Source: Rheinheimera sp. SA_1 (lineage in GTDB: Bacteria > Pseudomonadota > Gammaproteobacteria > Enterobacterales > Alteromonadaceae). From it: a DNA stretch of 64,000 nucleotides. Numbering within the stretch: the stretch's first letter is position 1; every line of letters begins with the position of its first letter. Positions 20,248 through 31,100 of this stretch are shown here, in pieces. The notes below the pieces were generated by a model. It had not been told where the DNA came from. It did not search any database and saw only the letters and a program-made list of their open reading frames with translations. The position numbers were made by a program, and so were the translations under genes. The stretch covers positions 620,001 through 684,000 of the forward strand of contig NZ_LXWK01000011.1 in assembly GCF_001669775.1 (NCBI RefSeq), in the 5' to 3' direction.

Positions 20248-21222
20248 TCAGGCGCGAGGGTCAACCATGCCAACCAGCACCTGACGCTCGCCCTCAAACG
20301 GTTCACGCCCATGCGCAAACAGCATATTGTCCAACAACAGCACGTCGCCCATCTGCCAGTTAAACACGCGTTTTTCCTGGACAAAAGCGGCGCGAATATC
20401 TGCCAGAACTGACTCTTCAAACTCTGAACCATCGCCATAAAACGCGTTGCGTGGTAATAAATCACTGGAAAATGCTTGTAACAGTGACTCGCGCACTTCC
20501 GCTTGCAGGGCGCTGACATGAAACAAATGCGCCTGATTAAACCAAACCATCTCACCGGTTTTCGGGTGTGTTTGCACTGCATCACAGATCTGCCAGGTGG
20601 TCAGTTGACCATCAGGTCGCCACTGATAATGAATATCATTGTTACGACAGTATGCTTCCACCTCTGCTGGATCTGTGGTCTGGAAGACTTCATGCCAATG
20701 CAAATCAAAATGGCCGTAATTGCGGGTATAGCGGATTTTTTGCTGTATCAGTTTTTCCCGCGTCGCTGGCGGTATCGCCTGAAATACCCGCCGACTATCA
20801 GCAATCGGCGTCTGCCCGCCAACGGCAGACGGTTTCACACAAAAAAAGAAAATGCGGTTAGCCCATTTGTTGGTATAGGCATTTTCATTATGCAACGGGA
20901 TCGTCTCATTAGCCGGATATTCGGTTGACGTATACACGTTGCCTTTTACCCGGGTACGCGGAGTTGAGCGATTCTCATATTCGGTAAGGCCAACGCCATA
21001 TATTCCTTCGATAATATCCTGAAAATGCCCACTGCCATTGACCTTGAACTTTCGAAACAGGATAGCGCCGTGTTCTTGCAGGACTTGCTCAATCAGCTGC
21101 ACATGATCTGCAGCCCATTGCTTGAGATTCACACCGAAGCGAAGCGGGGTTACCGTAACCGGCGCTTCATCAAAAACAGCGCTTGCGACAATGCTGACAT
21201 TTTCATCTTTATACAACTGCAT
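20248..21222 (-). CDS. SyrP/TauD-like Fe(II)/2-oxoglutarate hydroxylase, probable aspartate beta-hydroxylase
   Basis: 324 residues, the usual size for SyrP-type enzymes. Iron ligands are visible as H111-x-E113 (PLHNENAYT) and H304 (LFAHGRE); R306 or R313 is the likely 2-oxoglutarate contact. The GGQTPIADSRRVF segment near 135-147 is typical of the SyrP group, which hydroxylates the beta carbon of a carrier-bound aspartate. The ATG at 21222 has a strong site (GGAGGATAGGA) immediately before it and overlaps the upstream gene. The gene lies between a freestanding C domain and an NRPS whose first module is Asp-specific with a C-like N-terminus, so Asp-1 of that NRPS is the likely target. Stand-alone enzymes of this kind in siderophore clusters are reported to give the L-erythro isomer. 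Another beta-hydroxylated residue is possible. Confidence 0.88.
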   Translation of the reverse strand: MQLYKDENVSIVASAVFDEAPVTVTPLRFGVNLKQWAADHVQLIEQVLQEHGAILFRKFKVNGSGHFQDIIEGIYGVGLTEYENRSTPRTRVKGNVYTSTEYPANETIPLHNENAYTNKWANRIFFFCVKPSAVGGQTPIADSRRVFQAIPPATREKLIQQKIRYTRNYGHFDLHWHEVFQTTDPAEVEAYCRNNDIHYQWRPDGQLTTWQICDAVQTHPKTGEMVWFNQAHLFHVSALQAEVRESLLQAFSSDLLPRNAFYGDGSEFEESVLADIRAAFVQEKRVFNWQMGDVLLLDNMLFAHGREPFEGERQVLVGMVDPRA

Positions 21223-22840
21223 TCCTATCCTCCAATTGCGCTTTTTTTAGTTTTTCCAGCCCGGATAAGCGTGATTGTTTATTGCTGGCGGCTAGCGCCT
21301 GATCATACTCATGCAACCGGCAGTCAAGCCCGGCAAACATCTCAGCTACGGTAGACTCGTGCGCCCGTGGCATCGTCGCAAGCAAATGTTGATAAGCGCA
21401 GGCAAAGCGTTCAACAGTTGCAGCCAGATACAACGAACGGTTAAAACTAAACTCCGCCTGATAGCTGTTGCCCACCCGCTCCAAAGTTAACATCAATTCA
21501 AATTTTGCCAGTGACCGGTCCTGCTCCAACTGCTTCACCTGCAGCTGCTCAATCTCCTCCAACCTTGTCGCAACATCCAGAAAGACAAATCTGGCCTGAT
21601 AAAGCGGCGAATAGGCCGGGCTTCGTTTGATCTGCAAGGCCTCAAGCACCATTTCAAACGGCACATCGGCATGCTGCATAGCAGCACTGACAACTTGTTG
21701 TCCACTCGTCAACAACTGCGCCAGTGACTTTTTAAGCGACACGTCGTTGCGTAACACGATGGTATTGACAAACAGACCGATTAAAGACTCAAGTTCTGGC
21801 TTGTTCCGCTGATTGACCGGGGTTCCGACCAATATATCGCTACTCGCTGAAAAATACGCCAGCATCAGGTTGTAGGCTGTCAACGCATAGTTAAATGGGG
21901 TTGTCCCCAGGGCATTTGCACTTTGAACCAAACCACTATAACTATCAGCAACAAGATTAAATCGGTGTACGCCGCCATATATGTCAGATTTTTCCGGTCG
22001 TTGCAAATCTGATTTTAAATTTATGCAATCAGGCGCACCTGAAAGCTGTTGGTTCCAGTAGCGGACTTGTTGCTGGCCAACCGTCCCCTGCACCAACTCA
22101 CGCTGCCAGGCAGCAAAATCCTGGTACTGCACGGACAACGGCTCCATCACGACTGTTTGCCCATGCTGCAGCTGCAAATAAGCGCTGATGAGTTCCCGGA
22201 TCAGGATCTCCAGCGATAATCCATCCGAAATGATGTGATGCATGGCAAACGCAATCACAAACTGCGTATCGGCAGTCTGCAGCACGGTCATCCGGACCAG
22301 CGGCCCGCTGGCCAGCACAAATGGCCGGTCCATGGTGCGGCTTATCTCTGCTTGCTGCTGCTGCGATGTCCAGCTTCGAGCATCCGTGAACAGAGTTTCC
22401 GGCTTTGTGTTCGGTTCAATGACCATCTGTGCCTGGCCATCATGGTCAATATAGCGGGACCGCAAAACCGACTGGCGCATCATCACCTGGGACAAGGCGT
22501 CGGGCAATAACACCGCCTGCAATGCGCCGCTAATCGCCAGAATTTTGCCCTCATTGTAACGACTGCTGGGTCCCTCCAACTGGTCAATCGCCCACAAGCG
22601 CTCCTGCGCAAAAGACGGTTTATACGTAGGTTGTGCCGGCAAAGCTCGCAGGGCCGGTACTGATTGCCCCTGCTGCGGACTTAACAGCGTAATTAATTCA
22701 GCCCGGTGTTGCCTCAGTTGCTGCCGGACTGGTTCGGCAAGCGCTGTTGCGGCTGCACTAAAGTGCAACTGACCGTCGTGAACCCACAGCAAAATATCTT
22801 GCGTAGCTAAATCTGCCACGAGTTTCATAGTGGCTTTCAT
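21209..22840 (-). CDS. Freestanding condensation protein with TubC-type docking domain
   Basis: 543 residues. An N-terminal TubC-like docking domain (about 5-55) precedes one complete condensation domain (about 65-520) with HHIISDG near 206, plus PVNQRNKPELE and PLYQARFVF. There is no A or PCP domain. It sits after a PKS and before the hydroxylase and the Asp-module NRPS. It would therefore join the polyketide intermediate to Asp-1 on the next NRPS, whose own N-terminal C-like domain looks inactive. The ATG at 22840 has GGAGGGAG in front and forms an ATGA overlap with the PKS stop; an internal ATG four codons later is less well placed. The C-terminal tail is charged and may dock to the partner protein, which is inference. 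Confidence 0.9.
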   Translation of the reverse strand: MKATMKLVADLATQDILLWVHDGQLHFSAAATALAEPVRQQLRQHRAELITLLSPQQGQSVPALRALPAQPTYKPSFAQERLWAIDQLEGPSSRYNEGKILAISGALQAVLLPDALSQVMMRQSVLRSRYIDHDGQAQMVIEPNTKPETLFTDARSWTSQQQQAEISRTMDRPFVLASGPLVRMTVLQTADTQFVIAFAMHHIISDGLSLEILIRELISAYLQLQHGQTVVMEPLSVQYQDFAAWQRELVQGTVGQQQVRYWNQQLSGAPDCINLKSDLQRPEKSDIYGGVHRFNLVADSYSGLVQSANALGTTPFNYALTAYNLMLAYFSASSDILVGTPVNQRNKPELESLIGLFVNTIVLRNDVSLKKSLAQLLTSGQQVVSAAMQHADVPFEMVLEALQIKRSPAYSPLYQARFVFLDVATRLEEIEQLQVKQLEQDRSLAKFELMLTLERVGNSYQAEFSFNRSLYLAATVERFACAYQHLLATMPRAHESTVAEMFAGLDCRLHEYDQALAASNKQSRLSGLEKLKKAQLEDRNAVV

Positions 22841-25800
22841 ATCACTCCCTCCACATAACCACGCGCAACAGTCCGGGTTGCAGGCAACCTGACAGTCCCG
22901 CGACTCCGTAACATCGCATCCAGTAAGGCAGCTTGTGCGCTAACAGTAGGTAACTCAAACATCATGTCGATCCCGGGAGAGACACCCAGTTGCTGCCGAT
23001 ATTGGCTGAGGATCCGGCTCGCCAGCAGGGAATGTCCGCCCAACTCAAAGAAATCCGCTGAATCACTCAGTGAATCAAGGCCAAGCATGGTTTTCATCAC
23101 ACTGCGGACTAGATCTATGCTGGAATCCTGATCGGCAAGTGCTGGCTCCGCCGAGTCCGTCCGGCCAAACAGCTCGGTGGCCACAGCCTGCCATTGCTGC
23201 TGACGCAGCTCAGGCAACACGCTGTCAACCACCAAATGTCCCCGAAACGACGAACAGAGGATCTGACGAAACAATGCTCGTCCCAGGGCTGGCTGTAACA
23301 CCGGACGGAGCAACGCATGGTCAGGAAGCGCTGTCGGCTGCCGGCTACCGGTATTCTGAGCCACCCGACGGAGCCGGTAGTCGCTGATGCAGACAACCAA
23401 TTCACCCTCAGCGGTATAAAAATTGGCGTTCAGTACCACGAGTGCCGAATCCTCCTGTGTCTCAGGGATCAGCTGCACATGGCAGTAAAGGTGCATCGTC
23501 ATCGGCCTGAACTGCACCATCTTGCCCATGCTAACCGGTATGACAGCATGCTGAGCCAGCAGGCAATCACTGACCGCTACGCCCAATCCGATATCCAACA
23601 GCGCCGGATGCAGCGAATAATATTGCAAATCACCGTTGAACCGCGCATCCAACTGCAACTCTAGTTTGGCTTCGTGTGTATTGACCTGAGCACTCACCAA
23701 ACAATGCCAGCGTGGCCCAAGCGTCATGTTCTGGTCAAGCTGAGGCAATCGTCCCGGGTAACTCAGTTGCCTCGTCCAAGGGCCGGCCGGCATCTCTGGG
23801 CGCGTCACAGATTGTTGGCTGTGCAGGGTCACCGATGCCGTCACTAATACTTTATCATCGTTAGGTTGGAACACACGGATCTGATAACCGTGAACCGCGG
23901 GCTCTACGTGAATGGCCAATTCAATCTGTTGATCCGGACGGCTATACAACAATGTCAAAAACGTGAGATCCGCCAGTTGCCAGCCCGTGTGTTCAGACAG
24001 CCCACCAAACAGCTGTTCACAGCAAGTCGCCAGCAAACTCAGGTAACCAGTGGCCGGAAAAACCGGTACTTGCTTAATCCGGTGTTCCTGCATTAACCAG
24101 TGCGTGCTTGGGTTCACATTCGCCGTCAGCCGCCAACCCTGCAGTGCATTCCCGGTAATGTGCTGCAACAGCGGTACTGTAGTCAACAGTAGCGGCGGTT
24201 GTGCATTGCCACCCCCCGCGCCGCTCCCGATGCCACAGTCTTGCCAACCGGCCCAGCCGATACTCAACAAACGATGCTGTTTATCGCCCACAACCCGCTG
24301 ATCCAGATAGGCATTGGCCGCACTGTAAAAACTTTGTCCGATCGCGCCCGTGGCGGCAATAGCCGATGAAATCAGACAGATAAACTCAAGCTGACGGGCG
24401 GAAAAATATTGCAACAATGCTTCGGTCATATCGACCTTTAGCGCAAACTGCGAACGGGCATCCCGTAATTCACTATGAAGCAACAAACCGGCGTCATTCA
24501 CCCCTGCCGCATGAATCACCCCTGCCACGTTCCCCAACTGCTGCTCCAGCGGCGCCAACCACTCACTGACAGGCACCGACCGGGTCAGGTCAACCACCGG
24601 ACAAAATATCTCGATACCAAGGTCTTCTAACTGCCCGATCCGGCCAATCATCCGGGCTTCTACGCTGTCCACGATCGCCAGCATGGCAGGCCAGCGCAAC
24701 CGGTCCGGCAGCGGACGGCGGATCGGTAAAATCAACCGGCGTACCCCGAGCCCAGCCAGTGTCAACGCCAGTTGAAACCCGACATCCCCCAGGCCGCCTG
24801 TTAACAAATAGGGGCTTGTCGCATCAAGCCTGTCACGGGTTGCGACCAGATTGACCGGCTCAGCATGGCGCAGCCAGCTGGTGCCATCGCGGTGCACCAG
24901 CAGATCGTCTGTTGACTCACGCGTGAGTTGTCCGGCTAAGAAAGAACCATCCAACGCCAGATCGCCGACATCAATCTGCCGCAGTTTCAGGCGTGGCAGC
25001 TCATGTCGGCAACTGCGCAATTGGCCGGTCAGAATGGCCGCGCCGGCCGATGTTGGCGGATAAGCAGACAAGGACAGATAGTTTTCGGTGACCACGCTGC
25101 AAATGACATCGCTGGTCTGCAACGCACAGACCTTGAAGACCAGCATGAGAGGATGACACCAGGCCTCCGGCTGTTGTGTCGCCAGTCTGGCCGCAAAGGC
25201 CGTTGACAGCACGACCACAACATGGCGCCGATAGCGGAGATCGGCGCCAACAGCCTGTGTCAGCAACATCTCTTCGCCGGCCGCCGTCGGCGTAAACTGA
25301 AGGACGGTGGTGGTTACCTGATGCCCCCCGGCGGTCAGCAACCCGGTAAGCGGCGTCACCGTAGCGAGCGTATCGGTCAGCACGACAAACGACTGTTTGG
25401 TATGCAAAGTCCCTTGTTCAGCTGACAACGCCGTCTTCCAGCCTGTAGCAAACAACACCGGGTCGGTCGATGTGACCGGCACCACTGCCGGTAATTGTGC
25501 CGGCACAGCTGGCCTGATCCAATGCCGATGGCGGACAAAATGCCGCCCCGGCAACAGGCTTGGGTATCGAAGTCCGGCAGGCAGCAGCGCTTGTTCTTCA
25601 GGCATTCCACGACACCAGAGCGCCGCGCGCAGTGCCGCAAAATCAGCAGCACCACTGATTGGTTGCCTGATGATCTGCTGTGGTCTGAGCTGGTTCAGCT
25701 GGGCTAATTTTGTCATCGCTCCGGGACCACAAGCCTCCAATATTACGAAATCACTGTCAGCGAGCCGGGCAAAGTTTTCGGCACACAACACCGGTTGACG

Positions 25801-28101
25801 CAGCTGCAGCAGCCAATAGGCCGGATCCGTCGCTTGCGCAGGCGTGATCCAGTCGCCGCTACAGTTCGATAAAAACGGTATTGTCGGCGGCTGCCAACGG
25901 ACCGACTGCAGAACTTGCCGGAATTCCTCCAGCATTGGCTCCATGCTGCGACTGTGAAATGCATGCGACGTCACCAGCATCTTGTTAGCAATTTGCTGCG
26001 ATTCCAGCCGCATTTGTAACTGTTCGATCGCCACAACCGGCCCCGTGAATACGACATGGTCAGGGCTGTTGATCAGTCCGATTTCGAGCTGTTCATTACA
26101 ATACTGCCGGGCTGTCGCTGGTGTCAGCGCCGCCGAGAGCATGCGCCCCTGCGGCATTTTTTGCATCAATCGGCCCCGCTGGCTAACCAACGCAACCCCT
26201 TGCGCAAAGTTGAATACCCCTGCAACACAGGCGGCGGCGTATTCACCGAGACTGTGCCCGAGTAAAGCAGCAGGCCGCATACCTTGTGCTATCAGATACT
26301 GCGCCCACAGCACCTGCAGTGTAAACAACACCGGCTGTTGCACCGCAGTGTCGGCCGGCAGCTGGCGCCTACGCAGAATTTGTCTGAGATCAGCACCACA
26401 GCAATCGGCTAGCAACAAACCAGCCGAATCAACCTGTTGCCGGAACTGCGGGTCATGTTCGGCGAGTTCGCACAGTGCAGGCGCCAGTTCAGTGCCTTGC
26501 CCGGCAAACAGCAAGACCAGCCGCGGCGGTAGCTTACCGGCGACAGCACTGTGACGACCGGCATCAGCCAACAGCGCCTGTAACTGAGCAACCGAATCGG
26601 CGGCAACCGCGAAACGATGAGGCAACTTCAAATCCCGCCGACACAATTGCGCAGCCAGCTGTTGGATAGACTGCGGCCCTGCCCGGGTAAGCCAGCTGTT
26701 CAGCATGTCTATATCGGCTATTAAGGCCGTTGCATTCTGCGAACTGAGCCGGATGATTTGCGTCGAATCGCCGGGTTCAGTCCTGTCATAGATAAACTCT
26801 TCAAACAAGACGTGTGCATTCGTCCCGCCGATGCCAAAGGAGCTGACGCCGGCAATCCGCGGTCGGTTCCCGCTGACAGTCCAGGGCTCACAGCGGGTTT
26901 GGACCTGAAATCTACTTTTGCTGAAGTCAATTTGTGGATTGGGCTGCTGAAAATGTAATGACGGAACGAACGTCTGATGGTGCAACATCAAAATAGTTTT
27001 CAGCGCCCCGGCGATCCCTGCCGCACAGTTCAAATGGCCAATATTGGACTTCACACTGCCAATGCGGCACTCAACGGCAGATTGCCCTAATGCCAGCTCC
27101 AGAGCAGCGATCTCAATCGGATCGCCCAGCGCGGTACCGGTACCATGTGCTTCGATATAGCTGATATCATCCGGCGTTAAGTCAGCAAAACTCAGCGCAC
27201 TGCTGATCACCTCGGCCTGACCGCTGACGCTTGGTGCCGTGAACCCGACTTTACGCTCGCCATCGTTGTTGATAGCTGTGCCCCGGATCACGGCCCAAAT
27301 ACAATCCTGATCGGCCAGTGCATCTTCAAGTCTTTTCAACACCAGCATGCCGGCACCACTGCCAAACACCGTCCCATTCGCTGCGACGTCAAAGGGCCGA
27401 CAGTGTCCGTCGGGAGCCTGCACCCCTCCCTCCTGATATTGATAGCCAGGTAGTTGCGACACATACACATTGGCCGCCCCCGCAAGGGCGCTATCACATT
27501 CGTAACTCAATAAAGCCCGGCAGGCCAGGTGCACCGCGACCAGCGACGAGCTGCATGCGGTATTAACCGTCAGGCTGGGTCCATGCAGATTGAGTTTATG
27601 CGCAATCAGGCTACTGGCATAACATTGGTCAGAACCAATCTCAATTTGTAAACGATCGGCGGCCGAAAAGCGGTCTTTGGCAGCGGCAATGTTGTTAATC
27701 AGGTAATCACTGAGGTTGACTGCACAATAAATGCCGGTTCCCTGGCGCGCCTGCGTCGTCATCAGACCTGCGTGTTCCAGCGCGTGGTAGGCTGTTTCCA
27801 GCATTAACCGGTGCTGGGGAGACATTAACTGTGCTTCTGTAGCCGAAATACCAAAGAAGTCATGATCAAACGCATCGACGTCGTCAATCATACTGGCCAC
27901 AGCAATAGTGGCGGCCCCACTGCTTGCACCGGTCATCGCCTGGTACCGCGCCTGTTCCTCATCCGTTAGCGGACGAATACTTTCATGGCCCGCACACAGG
28001 TTTTGCCAGAACGTTTGCAAGTCGTTGGCACCGGGGAAGCGACTGGCCATCCCAATCACGGCAATCGCAGCGACATCACTGATATGACTATGTTGTTTCA
28101 T
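22837..28101 (-). CDS. Type I PKS module KS-AT-KR-DH-ACP
   Basis: 1754 residues. KS about 1-440 (NTACSSSL near 180, EAHGTGTALGDP, KSNIGH). AT about 520-830 (GHSLGEYAAA near 620, SHAFHS: malonyl type). KR about 880-1270 (GGLGDVG near 1104, active Tyr/Asn in YSAANAYLD near 1258). A dehydratase-like domain comes after the KR at about 1300-1580, with the active histidine in QEHRIKQVPVFP near 1338 (the usual glycine of HxxxGxxxxP is Q) and the aspartate in LHPALLDIG near 1500. The carrier has LGGHSL near 1690. The usual order is DH before KR, so this is an odd layout. The expected result is a double bond next to the thiazole made by the preceding NRPS. The start forms an ATGA overlap with the upstream stop. 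The C-terminus probably docks to the TubC domain of the next protein. Confidence 0.92.
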   Translation of the reverse strand: MKQHSHISDVAAIAVIGMASRFPGANDLQTFWQNLCAGHESIRPLTDEEQARYQAMTGASSGAATIAVASMIDDVDAFDHDFFGISATEAQLMSPQHRLMLETAYHALEHAGLMTTQARQGTGIYCAVNLSDYLINNIAAAKDRFSAADRLQIEIGSDQCYASSLIAHKLNLHGPSLTVNTACSSSLVAVHLACRALLSYECDSALAGAANVYVSQLPGYQYQEGGVQAPDGHCRPFDVAANGTVFGSGAGMLVLKRLEDALADQDCIWAVIRGTAINNDGERKVGFTAPSVSGQAEVISSALSFADLTPDDISYIEAHGTGTALGDPIEIAALELALGQSAVECRIGSVKSNIGHLNCAAGIAGALKTILMLHHQTFVPSLHFQQPNPQIDFSKSRFQVQTRCEPWTVSGNRPRIAGVSSFGIGGTNAHVLFEEFIYDRTEPGDSTQIIRLSSQNATALIADIDMLNSWLTRAGPQSIQQLAAQLCRRDLKLPHRFAVAADSVAQLQALLADAGRHSAVAGKLPPRLVLLFAGQGTELAPALCELAEHDPQFRQQVDSAGLLLADCCGADLRQILRRRQLPADTAVQQPVLFTLQVLWAQYLIAQGMRPAALLGHSLGEYAAACVAGVFNFAQGVALVSQRGRLMQKMPQGRMLSAALTPATARQYCNEQLEIGLINSPDHVVFTGPVVAIEQLQMRLESQQIANKMLVTSHAFHSRSMEPMLEEFRQVLQSVRWQPPTIPFLSNCSGDWITPAQATDPAYWLLQLRQPVLCAENFARLADSDFVILEACGPGAMTKLAQLNQLRPQQIIRQPISGAADFAALRAALWCRGMPEEQALLPAGLRYPSLLPGRHFVRHRHWIRPAVPAQLPAVVPVTSTDPVLFATGWKTALSAEQGTLHTKQSFVVLTDTLATVTPLTGLLTAGGHQVTTTVLQFTPTAAGEEMLLTQAVGADLRYRRHVVVVLSTAFAARLATQQPEAWCHPLMLVFKVCALQTSDVICSVVTENYLSLSAYPPTSAGAAILTGQLRSCRHELPRLKLRQIDVGDLALDGSFLAGQLTRESTDDLLVHRDGTSWLRHAEPVNLVATRDRLDATSPYLLTGGLGDVGFQLALTLAGLGVRRLILPIRRPLPDRLRWPAMLAIVDSVEARMIGRIGQLEDLGIEIFCPVVDLTRSVPVSEWLAPLEQQLGNVAGVIHAAGVNDAGLLLHSELRDARSQFALKVDMTEALLQYFSARQLEFICLISSAIAATGAIGQSFYSAANAYLDQRVVGDKQHRLLSIGWAGWQDCGIGSGAGGGNAQPPLLLTTVPLLQHITGNALQGWRLTANVNPSTHWLMQEHRIKQVPVFPATGYLSLLATCCEQLFGGLSEHTGWQLADLTFLTLLYSRPDQQIELAIHVEPAVHGYQIRVFQPNDDKVLVTASVTLHSQQSVTRPEMPAGPWTRQLSYPGRLPQLDQNMTLGPRWHCLVSAQVNTHEAKLELQLDARFNGDLQYYSLHPALLDIGLGVAVSDCLLAQHAVIPVSMGKMVQFRPMTMHLYCHVQLIPETQEDSALVVLNANFYTAEGELVVCISDYRLRRVAQNTGSRQPTALPDHALLRPVLQPALGRALFRQILCSSFRGHLVVDSVLPELRQQQWQAVATELFGRTDSAEPALADQDSSIDLVRSVMKTMLGLDSLSDSADFFELGGHSLLASRILSQYRQQLGVSPGIDMMFELPTVSAQAALLDAMLRSRGTVRLPATRTVARGYVEGVI

Positions 28102-31100
28102 ACCTGTTCTTCTCTGTTGGACCGGCGTTGCAGCAACGCATCACGCTGCTTCCGGCTTCGCTGGTTGATTGTTTCCTGTTGATTCATAGTCACTTCATCT
28201 AAAAAGGCTGCCAGGCTGGCGATCGTGCTGTACCGGAACAAATCGGCAATGGTCAATGGCTTGCTAAACTGCGCTTTGATCCGGTTAAATACCTGAATCA
28301 TCATGACCGAGTTGCCACCTGCCTCAAAAAAGCTGTCGTCAATACCAATGTCCTGGCTGGACAATACATCTTGCCAAATCTGCTGCAAGCGTTGCTGTGT
28401 CGCCGTCATAACCGCGCCTGGCAGTATGCTGGCGGATCGTTTGACCTCTGTGGCAACCGGTTTCGGCAGCTGTTTCCGGTCTACTTTGCCATTGGCGCTC
28501 AGCGGCAGGGCGGCCAGCTCGAAGACTTGTTCAGGCACCATATAGGCGGGTAACTTTTCCGCCACCAGAGATTTGACCGAGCGCACCGCCGGATATTCGC
28601 GCGCTTCCTGCAACACTGGCCACTGCTGATACTGTTCCGGTGCCACATGTCCGATAAAGACGCCGTAGCTAAAGCGGGCCTCCGCCAATAGATCCTGATA
28701 ACAATCCGGTAACTCCAGATGCCCAAGCGGACAAACACCAAGCTGCTGCTGATGGACAGCCAGTGATAATTGCTGAACATCATAGCCACAACGCTGCAGA
28801 GTCTGCCGCCCTGCAGTAGCCGGCGCGATGTGAAACAACAAGGCAGCTTGTTCGGCTATGACGCGGTTATCCGCCATAAATGCCGATACAGGGATAACAA
28901 ACTCATCAGGTACCGCCAATAAGCTCAGCTGACCTGCCGTCCCGACCACCTGAAAAATCTGCGGCGATCGCGCAGAGTCTGCGCTACGTTGTAACTGTAA
29001 ATACCATTGTCCGCACGCCGGGCTTTGAGTGAAATGCTGATTAAGCAGCCCCAGCAAATCCTGCACCGGCAAGGCTTGCCCGGTGTAGCGGCGAATAGAC
29101 TGTCGTTGCAACAGGTTGATTTGCTGACCGGCTGTCTGGCGCTGCCGCCCGGGTACTAAGCAGTAACTCCCGATCGCGGCGAAATCACCGCACCAGTGCG
29201 GTAATGGCAGCTCCGGTACAGACTGCAACCTAGCAACCAGTCCGGGCAACACCATGCTATGTTCGAGCAAACTGCAGAGGTGTCCGGCTTCAAGTAGCCA
29301 CAATTTCTCTGCCAGCGCACCGTATTTGGCGGTGACTTTCTGCCGATCAACCACCAGATGCAACACAACATCAGCATCGCTTGGCACTGCACCGATAGCA
29401 GTTAGCTGCAATCCATGCGAGATCGGATTATACAAATAGACGCCAGCGGGCAGCTGCTCGGACAGCGCCCGGTTCAGTTGAACCAGGCATTGCACCGCGT
29501 AAAGGCTGGATGCCGACGGATAATAGCATTTAGAGGGTGCTGCTGGCGCCAACCCGACCTGTTGCAACGGTGCCAACAGGTAAGACAGGATCGCCGGCGA
29601 GCTAACCCCGACCGGCTGCCAGTCACTTAGCGTGTCCATATTGAGCGTTAACTGACGGCTAATATCGACCGGTTCCAGCGGCAACAGTGCCGTCTCGGTT
29701 AATGACGGTCCGCTTTGCGTTGCCAGTACGGGATCAGTTCCAGGGGCTGGCAGACTCTTGAACACGACATAGCCGGTCAGTACGTCATGCTGCTGCTCAT
29801 TTTTCATGACCATCACAACCGCCTTGTCGACATAACGATGCTGGCTGATCACTTTTTCAATCTCACCAAGCTCAACCCGGTAACCGCGTAGCTTCACCTG
29901 CGTATCCTCGCGTCCGAGGAACTCAATCAGTCCGTCTTCAATGTACCGGCCCTTATCGCCGGTTTTATAGAGGCGCTCGCCCGATTGCGGGTTAAATATA
30001 AAAGCATCGGCGGTTTTTTTCTCATCTTGCCAGTAACCGCTGGCCAGCCCTTTGCCGCCAATGTACAAATCTCCCTTGACGAAATCCGGGCATGGATTGC
30101 GCTGCTCATCCAGCACATAAAAAGTCTGATTTGCTAACGGCCGGCCATAAGGCACGCTGCGCCAGTGCTCGGCAAGCAGGCCTATCTCATAATATATTGA
30201 CCAAATGGATGCTTCGGTTGCCCCGCCGAGGCTAATCAACCTGCAAGCCGGTGCCATCCATCGCGCTTTATCAGCCAGACTCAGCGGGATCCAGTCACCG
30301 CTGAGCATGACCGTTTTCAGAGCGGCCGGGAACTGCCCGCCGGTCTGCTCCAGGTAGTCCAGATACAACTGATACAACGCAGGCACCGAATTCCACAGAT
30401 CCACGCCAAAACGGACGCTGAGTGTATGCCAGTGTGATGGATCGTTTCGCAAAGCCGCATCCGGCAGTACCAATGTGCCACCCGCCGCCAATACCCCAAA
30501 AATATCATACACCGATAAATCGAAGTTTAACGCCGACAGCCCCAGCACCACCGGTTGGGTCAGTGCAAAACGCTGGTTGATATCAAGCAACGTATTAACG
30601 ACAGCCCTGTGGGTAATTTTAACCCCTTTGGGTACACCAGTGGAACCCGAGGTAAAAATGACATACGCCAAATCATCCAGTCGGGCCACCGCCGGTGGCT
30701 CAGTAAAAGGTGAATCCACTGCAAACACAGTCTCGCTAATCGGCAGGATTTGATACTGCCGGGCAATGCTGTCATCCACAGGGCCGTCTACCATCGCAAT
30801 TTTCACAGCGGCCAATTGCAGGATTTGTAGTTGACGCGATACCGGCTGTGCGCGGTCTACCGGTAGATACGCAGCCCCGGCATAACAGATAGCCAGACAG
30901 GCCACCACTTGCCGCCAGTCTTTGTGCATCACAATCGCGACCAGCTCATTGGGTTTAACGCCTGCCGCCTGAAGCAGTTCAGCCTGCTGCAGCGCATACT
31001 GATGCAATTGCTGATACGTCAGCGCCAGCGACGACGTTTGTACAGCAATGCGCTGCGGTTCAGCCCGGCATTGCCGCAAAAATGGCTCATAAATCAGACT

